In this document: positions 55,680 through 64,000 of the stretch, piece by piece
Layout: every line of letters starts with the position of its first letter
How positions within the stretch are numbered: position 1 is the stretch's first letter
Source of the DNA: Aurelia coerulea
Taxonomy: Eukaryota > Cnidaria > Scyphozoa > Semaeostomeae > Ulmaridae
DNA: 64,000 nucleotides
Reading direction: 5' to 3'
Assembly (NCBI GenBank): GCA_039566865.1
Contig: CM076943.1
Coordinates: forward strand, 30,078,663-30,142,662
The notes under the pieces: generated by a model
The model's database searches: none
Told to the model about the DNA's origin: nothing
Seen by the model: the letters and a program-made list of their open reading frames with translations, nothing else
Translations under genes and position numbers: made by a program

Positions 55680-56439
55680 CAGGGTGTCCCAAGAAAATTG
55701 TTCGACATTTGATTGTATGTAAAAAAAATAGTGAAAATATGAACGGTCTCCATGGTAAAATAGCCATATTGCTGAGAGTTTGAATTAATTTTACAAGAAG
55801 CTAGCAAATCTGCTAAATATTCGCGGAGTTACGAGCTTTCAAAATTCAAGTTTGTTGGAAAGGTGAAACCAGATGCCCCTAAATTGCATATCTTGTGAAA
55901 GTAGAAGTTTGTTTATTCAAAGCAAATTAAATGGAATTTAAAAAAGCACTGTCGATAAACTACCTTTCTCTGACATTGAATTAAGGTTATGGATGCTTAT
56001 ATTAGAGGAATCCTATTGAACACAATTTGGAATTGCCCCGTCTCTCATCGCTTAAGTTTTCATTCCATGTTTTTGGATACTTGCATTCTTAAACAAATGT
56101 TGCTGACGGTTGCAAGAATAAAATTACTTTAATTGAAGTCCCATTTGATTTGCTCCAATATCATGGAACGGTAAAAAATTGGACAGTCTTCTTGTACCTC
56201 GATTTCAGGACACATTTTTGGAAAATAAGTCAGTTAGGAGCGTCTTGTTTCAGCTTTCACACAAAACTTGAACTTCAAAAGCTTGTCACTTCGTGAATCC
56301 TTAGCGGATTCACAAGATTCTGGCGTCAAAAATTAATTTTAAATCTCAGGAACAGGGTTATCTAACCATGAGCATATACTTTGTATCGATGCTTTTTAAT
56401 ATTTGATCAAACGTCTAGAAATTTTTCTAGGACACCCTG
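55680..56439. mobile_element. TIR element with CAGGGTGTCC ends (760 bp)
   Basis: CAGGGTGTCC at the left and GGACACCCTG at the right. The target is unclear (TATGTG and TATATG outside). Same terminal motif as the element at 58263-62316. No ORF of note. Confidence 0.6.
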
Positions 56440-56527
56440 TATATGTAGCTAATTATTCTGTATTTTATTCCTTTTTTGCAAATTTTACTTTCTTAGATAG
56501 TAGGCTTAACTTAGCTCTTATCTTGTA

Positions 56528-57044
56528 CAGGGCCGTCGCGAAGAAAATCGAGGAAGGGGGGTGTAAACCTTAAATTTCCGACAAGCGGCGTGGTCGTGGT
56601 CGTTAAAAATTCAACCTTATCGTTGATACATCCTCTATAATATGACAGTCACCTTTTGAAACGTGATTGTCGAAAAAAAACTGTTTGCTATCGGTTAATC
56701 TTTTGGTTAATCTTCTTGTAAAACTAAAGAGGTTCTAAAATTGGGTAGGGAGCCTGGGTAGGGCAGTGCGAGCGAAGCGAGCAAAAAATTTGCACATCTG
56801 CAACGGTAAGACCAGGGTTCGACTACCCTACATGTATGTAGTCATAATGTAATTGTAACAAACCATCTTAATTTACAGTCTGAAATTCTCGTATTATCAG
56901 CGCTCTATAGCTGAATCGGGGCTTCCCACATTTGGATGGAGATTTGTCGGCAAATGCTGGCTTGAGGATCGAGCTTGATTTGCTGACAGCCACAATTCCA
57001 AGGGGGGTGTCACACCCCCTACACCCCCTATTGCGACAGCCCTG
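56528..57044. mobile_element. hAT MITE (517 bp)
   Basis: Ends CAGGGCCGTCGCGA and, inverted, CAGGGCTGTCGCAA; exact 8-bp duplication ATCTTGTA at 56520-56527 and 57045-57052. Confidence 0.85.
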
Positions 57045-57052
57045 ATCTTGTA

Positions 57053-57729
57053 GCTATTTTACTGTATACAGTACATGTACTGTATGCCACTTTAAATAAA
57101 TTAATGATAATTTTATAGTGATGAAATGATTTATTCAGAATAGCATACTCAATGAAACCAACAGCATGTCTCTTTTCTGCTCTCCGTTCTCTGCCTGGCT
57201 TGGCTTGCGGAGCATATCTTTTCAAATTTTGACCCGCTTACATTTTATCCCAGGCCATTAAATAAATGTTTAGGCTTACCCCCCAGTCGGAGGCACTTTT
57301 GGTAGTAAGGCTGTTACGGGAAATGGGATAGGGTTTTAAATCTTCACATCCTAATGCCATTAGAAATACGAAAATCAAAAGTTTATGGTCCTTAATTAGT
57401 TAGGACTGTGTGTGAGTGAGAAATCAAGAGGAGTCAACAGCAAATAATTCTCCTCATAGCTAGCAGAATTGGGCCGCTAGACGGAGAGATGATCCAGCTC
57501 AAATCCTTTTAAATCGTACTGTTGTGATGAAAATTGAAATAGGTAATATTTCATGATTAATTTTTTAAGAATAACTTGTAGCAGTTAATTTTTCGGCAAT
57601 GCACTAATTAATTCAAATGTTGCAATCTCAATGAAAACAACCCAAGACACATGCCTATAAAGATGGTTGGTGGTTGGCCCAAGACAAGAGAAAACCCAGT
57701 GATAAATCTAGTGATCTGTTAAGAGGAGG
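57053..57729. other. Intronic sequence, nothing recognised
   Basis: No element termini, exon or ORF supported. Confidence 0.45.
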
Positions 57730-57978
57730 CAGAGATGGCGCCAGGGAAGAAATGCTAGGGGGGCAAATGCTGCCAGAGTGCGGACAGTGAGAAACTTTTT
57801 ATTAACAAGTTCAATCCAAGTTCACTGAGATGACAATGCAGCAAAAAATCTGGAGGTGCAGGTTATGAAAATGCCGACAGTCTGTAGAAGTTGTCAAAAA
57901 TTTAAGTGCCGATGGGGAAGCTCAATGAAATTTTGTGAGGGCTCCTGCCCCCGTGACCCCCTGTTGGCGCCATCCCTG
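57730..57978. mobile_element. hAT MITE (249 bp)
   Basis: Ends CAGAGATGGCGCCA and, inverted, CAGGGATGGCGCCA; exact 8-bp duplication AGAGGAGG at 57722-57729 and 57979-57986. Confidence 0.85.
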
Positions 57979-59157
57979 AGAGGAGGAAGTGGGATGTTTA
58001 ACTGTTAGCGACCCAATTCTTTAACTGTAGTGAAAGTTGTTTGTTGATGACCGCTGCAAGTGAAGTCAAGCAAGATACAAAAATGAAACAATGAAGAAAC
58101 AAGATAAATGGTCTGGAGGAAAAATTACAGTGCTTAACCCTTTTTTGGTTAAGATAGGCGGAGGGGAATTTGCCCTCCTAGTAGATATTTTCCGATGACT
58201 CTGCAAACAGGATACAACATGAAATGCTGCTCTGACTTCTGGCAGCTCCCATTGTGCTACTGCAGGGTGTCCCAAAAAATTGTGCCCCGTTTGCCTACAG
58301 ATTGTGACAAAACGGCAAAAGATACTCGCCAAACTTTTGCATGATGCTGCTCTTCAGATATTCAATTAAAGTTTGCAACCATCCCCGTAAAAATCCGTTG
58401 AGATATAATGGAGTTATGACCTTCAGGAGACCAAATTTGCCTGATGACTGAAACCAGCGGTGGGCCATTTTGTCTTACTTTTTTGCAGTGAAAAGTATCT
58501 TCACGTGAAGTGAGAAATAATTTCTGTGAGGTCAGAAATACTGTAGTGGAACTCTCCGAAGATTATCGAAATTTTCACGAAAGCTATGAAATTGGAGGCT
58601 GCTGTTTCATTTTCATCCATGAAGCTATTAATCGCTTCAAAATAGTAAGACAAAATGGCCGACTGCTGGTTTCAGTGATCGGGCAAATTTGGTTTCCTGA
58701 AGGTCAGTTCAGTTCATATATTTTAAATTCCACAATATACAATTTATAGTCCTAACTACTAACTATACAAACACATGACTAAACTACAAAGATAAAAGAT
58801 AAGTTACAAAAATTGATACAGTAATACCAAAACTTAATACAGTATACAAATACAAGGAGGAACTAAATATATTGCATACAGGGAATTACTTAAAGGAGGA
58901 GCTCTCTCAATAGGTAAACTAATCGAGGAGAGAGCCCCCCCCCCCTATCCTAAGATAATATCAGGTGTATTTAGACGAATTTAAATAATTATGCATTTTC
59001 TTTTCATAGGTTAACAGAAATTGTGGCAGTGTAGATTCATCGGTTGACATTTTTCAATGAGAAAATTTTTAGTTTTGTTTTGAACGATATTTTTGATGAA
59101 GCATTTCGGAGTTCCACTGGTAATGTATTCCAAAGTTTAGCACCAAGATATCGAAAT

Positions 59158-60060
59158 TTACTTTAGACCATATTGAAGACTGTTTTTCCGAGACATAAAT
59201 AAATCACCTTGACTGGCCTGTCTTGTGGAATATTGATGAACAGATGAACTCTTCATGTCATGAAAGTCATGAAAGCAACTAGGTGAGGTTTTATTAACTG
59301 AATCAAAAACAAAAGTTAAGAGTCGGAAATCAAACATCTCAGAAAGTTTCAGAAGTTTAAAATGATTGAAGATTGGAAGAGAAGGAGACATGCGAGGCTG
59401 AAATGAGATAGCTCTGACTGCTTTTTTCTTGAAATCATCCATTATAAATACTAGCTTGTTTGAAGAAATTTTGGAGAGGAGGTTCTGAAAATGGGAAGTA
59501 AGGTTATCAATAGCTGAGCTAGGATGTCTGTAAACACAACAGATCAGGAAATTTTTGTCATTTTTATTTTCAATCTCAACCCATACAGTTTCAAAATCAT
59601 TTGTACAAGAATCTAAATCAGTTCTTGGATTGGAAGTAAGGGAGTCTTTAATGTACAAACCAACACCACCATTCTGAGTGAGTGACTGAGTCTTAAAGGT
59701 ATAGCCAGGAATATCAACATTAGATGAAATGGGATTGTCAATAGAATGCCATATTTCAGACACTCCAATAACATCAAGATTCAGATTAGAGTGAGCAGAT
59801 AATGAAACTAATTCATCATGATGAAGGGATAGGCTTCTGATGTTAGTGTGAATGATAGAGAAATCTCTAGAGGACGATTGTAAAGAGGAGAGTTCAGGTA
59901 AAGTGAAGTAGCGAGAATCAATTTTTTGAGGCATATGTTCATCAATATCATAATCACTAAGATTGGGCAAGTCCATAAGGTTAGAAGTAATTTCAAACGA
60001 AGGTGCAGAGTCAATGAATGAGGGTATGTCAAACAAGGGTATGTCAAACAACGTCACCAA
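59158..60060 (-). pseudogene. LINE endonuclease fused to RT C-terminus
   Basis: One uninterrupted frame. The first two thirds are an APE-type endonuclease: IHTNIRSLSLHHDELVSL, DVIGVSEIWH (catalytic Glu), GGVGLYIKDSL, ETVWVEIEN and CCVYRHPSS. It runs to VFIMDDF, where IxGDFN is expected. It is then joined in frame to KKKAVRAISFQPRMSP, which belongs to the far C-terminal RT region, and goes on to HQYSTRQ and YGLK. The His/Asp end of the endonuclease and the entire RT catalytic domain are deleted. Confidence 0.85.
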
Positions 60061-60289
60061 GTCCTAAGAATTCATCATTTTCTAAAGAGCCGAATGGAAA
60101 CATGTCAATGGTACATTTTTTACAAAACCAAGAAATATCATCAGGCTCTTTTTCAAGTTCCTTATACTCTGAAGCCGAGATACCATTGCACTTCATGTGC
60201 ACATAACAATTGCAGTTATTGCAAAGAATGGCTTTTTGATTGACCGGTATATTTTTGCAGCAAATGCCGCATGGATGTTTAGGATTCAT
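60044..60289 (-). pseudogene. PHD-finger start of LINE ORF2
   Basis: ATG at 60289. Cys/His spacing CGICCKNIP, CNNCNCYVHMKC and WFCKKC fits a PHD zinc finger. PHD fingers at the start of ORF2 are known in CR1-related LINEs of several animals. The frame ends eight codons after the finger; the endonuclease continues in another frame, so one shift separates them near 60050. A 15-bp tandem duplication (GGGTATGTCAAACAA) lies at the junction. Confidence 0.8.
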
Positions 60290-60479
60290 TCCTTATTATG
60301 AACTGTTAAAAGACATACTATTGATAAACTTAACACAAAACATTATTCATCACATAAGAAAAAACACAAGATTTCTGCAGAGTATGCCTAGGCCTATGTA
60401 TTAAAAGATACCTCATGTTCACTGTCATCACTTGCAGGGTTAGTTCTTTTCTTAACTGAATCAGGAGGCTTATCTTTTA

Positions 60480-61076
60480 TAATCAGCTTATCCAAGACAA
60501 AACAGCAATTTTCCCACTCTTTCTTGCAGCAATCAGGTCAGGAACCTGCTCTTCTCTTCTATCCAATGTTCGTTTCGAGAGGTCAGCCAAAAACTTTACT
60601 CCATCAGGTTTCACTTCTCTAGCTTTCTTCAAAATGCGCTCTTTATCTTTCCATCTCACAAGCTTGGCCACTATTGGGCGTGGATCATCATTACGACTGC
60701 CATTTCTTCTTTGTCTGTTACTATTTCGACCAACTCTGTGGCAGCGATCAATGTCAAAATCTTCGGTTAGGCCCAGTTTATCTTTAATAACCTGCTTGAC
60801 TTTTTGCTCGGTATCATCCGATGACTTCTCGTTTTCCTTGTCTTCTTATAATCCTACAATTCTGATATTCGAACGGCGACTTTGATTTTCGAGATACTCT
60901 AACTGCCCCTCTGCTGCGTCTGCATGTCCATTCAAAGCGAAGAGGTTGTCCGATTGTCTATTTACTTACAACTCGATGTCAGCCAACTTTTTCTCATTGA
61001 CGTCAAATTTACTTTGCGTGAATTAAAGACTCACTTTTAAATCACAGACTTCACTGCGAATAGATTTCAGTTCTTC
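60480..61076 (-). pseudogene. LINE ORF1, coiled coil and L1-ORF1-like RNA-binding domains
   Basis: Minus-strand frame with coiled-coil sequence (ADIEL...RQSDNLFAL), the RRM start YLENQSRRSNIRIVGL, DRCHRVGR, PRPIVAKLVRWKDKERIL and KARKSGK-type C-terminal sequence. This is the RRM plus C-terminal domain layout of L1-type ORF1 proteins, an RNA chaperone. Stops occur at least three times in the coiled coil and before EDKENE. Confidence 0.75.
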
Positions 61077-61084
61077 CTTGACAT

Positions 61085-61810
61085 TACTTTACTTTACTCT
61101 ACTGACTTTACTTTTGACAGGGCCAAATTGTAAAACAATATTTATTGAATTTTGTACCCTGTATAAATATGTTTAAAATATGAAAATATATGAAAATAGT
61201 AATTGAGAGAGTGGTTAATAGTAGTACCAAATAAGAAAGCAGTATACCGGGTGTCCTAAAATGATGTATTATCGTTTTATTGGGCCAGGTCGAAAGCGCG
61301 GAATCCGCGGAAAATGTCATTTTCGACATATCTATAACCAATGGACCGATTTTCAAAAACTTTGTTTATTTGATTGCCAAAAGGTTAAATTGTAATTTTT
61401 CACGTTTTTCGAGTTAAAAAGGTGTTGGTTGTGGTTTTAGGACGATGTTGTCATGTCGAAAAGAATGTTGATACAGTAAAGCTGCTCAAATTCCAGCCTT
61501 AGAAACGGCCTATTTTTAAAAAAGAAAGAAAGAAAGAAACGGCCTATTTTTACAGTCAACCTTTTAGATGTGATACATGCTGTCTGTCTCAAAGAGTCCA
61601 TAAGCTCCATGCCTCTCATGGGGCCTCTCAGGTTTGCCTAGTTAAGCAACAATGGCAGTCTAAACAACTAATAAGATCACAAGTAAACAAGTAGATCATA
61701 AATACACTCATTGCATCAGGGCATGGTCGGTAAAATAAATAGAAAAGTTCTGGAATCGCCCCGGCCAGTTGCCCCGGCCATGCCCCGGCCATTGGCCGGG
61801 GCGCCCTCCT
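61085..61810. mobile_element. 726-bp insertion in LINE ORF1
   Basis: CTTGACAT at 61077-61084 and 61811-61818 is an exact 8-bp duplication. The inserted sequence has no clear inverted ends. One side is a TTTAC/TACTTT repeat and the other a GC-rich GGCCGGGGC hairpin, so a retroposon (SINE-like) is possible. A GAAA microsatellite lies at about 61523-61540. Confidence 0.65.
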
Positions 61811-61915
61811 CTTGACATCTTGGATAATCAGTTTAACCGAAGAGTTGAAAGCCTCTGCTTGAGTACGAAGAAGTGTCTTTACTACTTCCAAAGTTACAAA
61901 TTTGTCATCACCCAT
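61811..61915 (-). pseudogene. LINE ORF1 N-terminus
   Basis: ATG at 61915 gives MGDDKFVTLEVVKTLLRTQA and continues to IIQDVK, where the 726-bp insertion begins. Reading resumes at 61076 with KEELKSIRSEV. Confidence 0.7.
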
Positions 61916-62158
61916 TTTCAGAACACGTTGTTATTTAGGCCCATCAGGTCTCGTCGATGAAGACTGCGAACCTCCACAAGAATCAGAATTCCACCAAATA
62001 AATGCACAAACCCTCCATTAATGATGACTTGAACTGTAATTTTTTTTAAAACATAAGTGAAAAGAAGGTAACTTCGACTTTCCACACCTAAATAAATCCA
62101 AATTTCCGACTCGCAGCCAATGCACGTGCGGCCTCCATCTTAGGTCGGAAAAAAAATG
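61916..62158 (-). promoter_or_regulatory. LINE 5' UTR with YY1-like motif
   Basis: Element 5' end at 62158. About 20 bases in, the minus strand reads AAGATGGAGGCCG, close to the YY1 site (AAGATGGCCG) found at the same place in mammalian L1 5' UTRs. Confidence 0.5.
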
Positions 62159-62476
62159 TCATAGCTCCATCATTTCTCAACGGATTTTTACGGGGATGGT
62201 TGCAAACTTTAATTGAATATCTGAAGAGCAGCATCATGCAAAAATTTGGCGAGAATCTTTTGCCGTTTTGTCGCAATCTTCAGACAAACAGGGCACATTT
62301 TTTTTTAGACACCCTGTATGTACTCAAAAAGTTTCCCTGAAATATTTTGACACATGAGGGCTGGGAGACAATTTTCTGGAAGTGACCTTTTCAAATCTAT
62401 CAACTCACTATCGCAGATTGTTGGATCTCAATTTTTGCGAGAAGTTGTAAAATTGAAATGCTCCATTTTATTTCAG

Positions 62477-62655
62477 AATGCTGCTGCACAATTGGAAGTG
62501 AAAGTGCAAAACTTATTAGATATGAACAACAGGAGACCAATCATTCACATGAATGGAGATAAATATAGATCGTACCTAAAGTTCTCTCCTAAGAATTACT
62601 CAGTTATACTTATGCTTACGGCTCTTGGTCCTCAGAGACAGTGTGGAATTTGCAA
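62477..62655 (+). CDS. OST3/OST6 (MAGT1/TUSC3) oligosaccharyltransferase subunit, exon 2
   Basis: Acceptor CATTTTATTTCAG before 62477 and donor GTAAGG at 62656. It encodes 59 codons plus two bases: NAAAQLEVKVQNLLDMNNRR, then PIIHMNGDKYRSYL, SPKNYSVILMLTALGPQ and RQCGIC. This closely follows MAGT1/TUSC3 (RPVIRMNGDKF, PRNYSVIVMFTAL, CxxC). The CGIC pair is the thioredoxin-fold redox motif with which OST3/6 subunits form mixed disulfides with nascent glycoproteins in the ER lumen. A plus-strand ORF extends upstream to 62354 but is intron. Confidence 0.93.
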
Positions 62656-63420
62656 GTAAGGAATGCAACATTTTTGTACTATATAATTATGAGATGTTAA
62701 ATTTTTCCTCCTTTGGTGTACTGTATTACATACTTTTGCCCAGTAACCCTGTTTTTTTTGCCTGAAAAGTACTGTGATTCTTGAAAATCCTGAGAAATAT
62801 TGTTTTTCTTGAAAAAAACCCCCATCGCTAACCATCAACCTTTGCAACCCCCAAGCAAACATGTGTGTATTGTTTGAAAGTGATTTCTAGCCTAGGTCCA
62901 CTTTCCTTTTCAGTTTTCATGTAGAGGATCATGGTTAGCAGTGGGTCTTTAAGAACTTTTATTTAGAAATTCTTACAATGTTTCATGCCTATCAAAAATC
63001 CTTAACTTCTCACAATTTAAAAACTCTTAAGAATTCTTGATAATTCTCATGATCTTAGTTACACAAGGTATGGATTCCCCTGAAAATTTTGTACTGTATG
63101 TTGCATTGTTTCCCACTACTACCAGTTTTCCCAACTTCTAAGCAATTCCCCAGCATTTGCTATGTTATGCTAGATTGCACAGCTTTCCAGGAATTTCAGA
63201 ATGTTTCTTGCCCATTTGATGTAGAAATACTATTGGCAAACAGGGAATTTTATTTTTACCCAAGATCTGTGCAGCAGACATACTATTGGAAGATCCCATT
63301 GAGATGTTAGTGAGCTGCTAAAACAGTATAAATGACAAACGCAGGCATTAAGTTTTTTAAACATAATATTATTAAAGCTTAACACAAAATTTTCATTAAA
63401 ATGGCACACATTAATTGTAG
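62656..63420 (+). other. OST3/6 intron 2
   Basis: 765-bp AT-rich intron with no recognised insertion. Confidence 0.8.
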
Positions 63421-63538
63421 AGATGTGCATTCAGAGTTCCAAATCATTGCAAGCTCTTGGAGATATTCTTCAGCATACAACAGCAGATTATTCTTTGCTA
63501 TGGTTGATTTTGATGAAGGCTCAGATGTTTTCCAATCT
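63421..63538 (+). CDS. OST3/OST6 (MAGT1/TUSC3) oligosaccharyltransferase subunit, exon 3
   Basis: Acceptor TTAATTGTAG before 63421; donor GTAAGT at 63539. The first base completes the Lys codon after CGIC, then [20 protein letters not shown] and [18 protein letters not shown] follow. This is the thioredoxin-domain core of MAGT1/TUSC3, where the [15 protein letters not shown] block is nearly invariant. The exon ends on a codon boundary. The remaining thioredoxin domain and four membrane helices should lie beyond 64000. Confidence 0.95.
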
Positions 63539-64000
63539 GTAAGTTGAGTTATTAGTTTGCTTTTGTAGCATTTCAAAACTTTTAACGAAATGCCCAACTT
63601 ACTGCCAAACTTTGTAAAAAGTAAAGTACATACAGTACTAATACTGTAGGTTAGCTCCATTAGAAATTCTTCTCTCGTGTATGGTGAACTTTTCATTACA
63701 CACAAGATTACTAGTTTTGCGTTTGACAATGTTATAAAGTGTCTGTATAAATTTGAGTCACAAAAAGCTTGTTCAGAATATTACATGTTCATTGTTTACT
63801 GCAAATATTTCGTTCTGTACATTTTTGCTGATTTGACGCTGTTTTTAAGGTTTCTGGTAGGGGGAGCTTTCTAAGGAAAGTTCCTTATAACTTCAAAACA
63901 AAGTGGCCAATTTCAATCTTGCCATTCTAAAATCTAATCAGCATGGTTTCTAATACACAAGAAATGTGCCAATACTGCAGCTTTGATATCCAGGAAACAG
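63539..64000 (+). other. OST3/6 intron 3, incomplete
   Basis: Starts with a consensus donor and runs to the window edge without a recognisable next exon. Confidence 0.6.

Larger units (their letters stand above)
58704..62158 (-). mobile_element. CR1-like LINE spanning 5' UTR to 3' tail, internally deleted
   Basis: Minus-strand element of 3.45 kb inserted precisely in the right arm of the palindromic MITE (CTGAAGG, then TCATAGCTCC on the far side). It has a 5' UTR, ORF1, a PHD finger, an endonuclease and a C-terminal RT remnant, then a 3' UTR with GGAGGAGCTCTCTC and TGAACTGAAC repeats at the tip. Its RT core is missing and ORF1 carries a further 726-bp insertion. Having the two ends intact but the middle deleted suggests it could have been mobilised in trans. 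Confidence 0.85.
58263..62316. mobile_element. Palindromic CAGGGTGTCC element split by a LINE
   Basis: The left half (58263-58703) starts CAGGGTGTCCCAAAA and the right remnant (62159-62316) ends with the inverted ACACCCTG. Sequence at 58263-58420 is the inverse of 62159-62316, and 58420-58479 is the inverse of 58646-58703. Without the LINE it would be a palindromic MITE of about 600 bp. Confidence 0.8.

Noticed and set aside
62354..62476. Upstream extension of the OST3/6 exon 2 ORF (MRAGRQFSGSDLF...)
   Set aside because: A consensus acceptor sits at 62476 and the exon 1 phase matches exactly there, so the extension is intron.

Overview
This is a eukaryotic, intron-rich, AT-rich genomic window, almost certainly from a marine invertebrate. 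I think a cnidarian (anthozoan) is likely, but that is an inference from the transposon repertoire and not proven. The sequence shows parts of two recognisable host genes separated by a very dense layer of nested transposable elements. There are no bacterial operons, rRNA genes or CRISPR arrays.

Host genes. (1) A proton-coupled amino-acid transporter of the SLC36/PAT family lies on the minus strand. Three coding exons (24559-24282, 13956-13866, 12498-12410) join in perfect phase with consensus splice sites; the rest of the gene was not found. (2) An OST3/OST6-type oligosaccharyltransferase subunit (MAGT1/TUSC3 family) lies on the plus strand. Exon 1 (signal peptide) is at 49588-49662, exon 2 at 62477-62655 with a CxxC motif, and exon 3 at 63421-63538; the gene runs off the right edge. 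Its first intron is 12.8 kb and consists mostly of transposons. A few further exon-like ORFs are listed with low confidence.

Layout. 0.7-6.2 kb: a 5.4-kb fold-back, MULE-like DNA transposon (9-bp target duplication) carrying a 3.1-kb LTR retrotransposon whose residual domains lie in the order protease-integrase-RNase H, as in Gmr1-like Ty3 elements. 9.5-13.7 kb: a 1.07-kb TIR element, a truncated LINE, a TTAA element and a hAT MITE around SLC36 exons 2 and 3. 14.4-21.2 kb: a 5-kb element with a 3.7-kb fold-back transposon inside it; an inverted paralogue at 20.3-21.2 kb preserves the empty insertion site. 22.9-25.5 kb: MITEs, a hAT element with 124-bp internal repeats, and SLC36 exon 1. 27.3-38.7 kb: an RTE-like fragment, then a three-level nest in which a CR1-like LINE is split by a DIRS-type tyrosine-recombinase retrotransposon, itself split by a hAT element with about eight 123-bp repeats. 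39-46 kb: candidate exons, repeats, a tRNA-like sequence and a palindromic MULE-like element with a MITE in one arm. 46.2-49.5 kb: a LINE with a 605-codon reverse-transcriptase ORF and a TTAA element. 49.6-63.5 kb: the OST3/6 gene with an RTE fragment, a fold-back element of ten 170-bp units, LINE tails, hAT MITEs and a full-span but internally deleted LINE (ORF1, PHD finger, endonuclease fused to the RT C-terminus) sitting inside a palindromic element.

The most notable signals are: the DIRS element keeps a readable internal complementary region made of the complements of both its ends; three unrelated fold-back elements each built arms from short tandem repeats; and several insertions can be polarised because an empty site survives in the other arm or in a paralogue.
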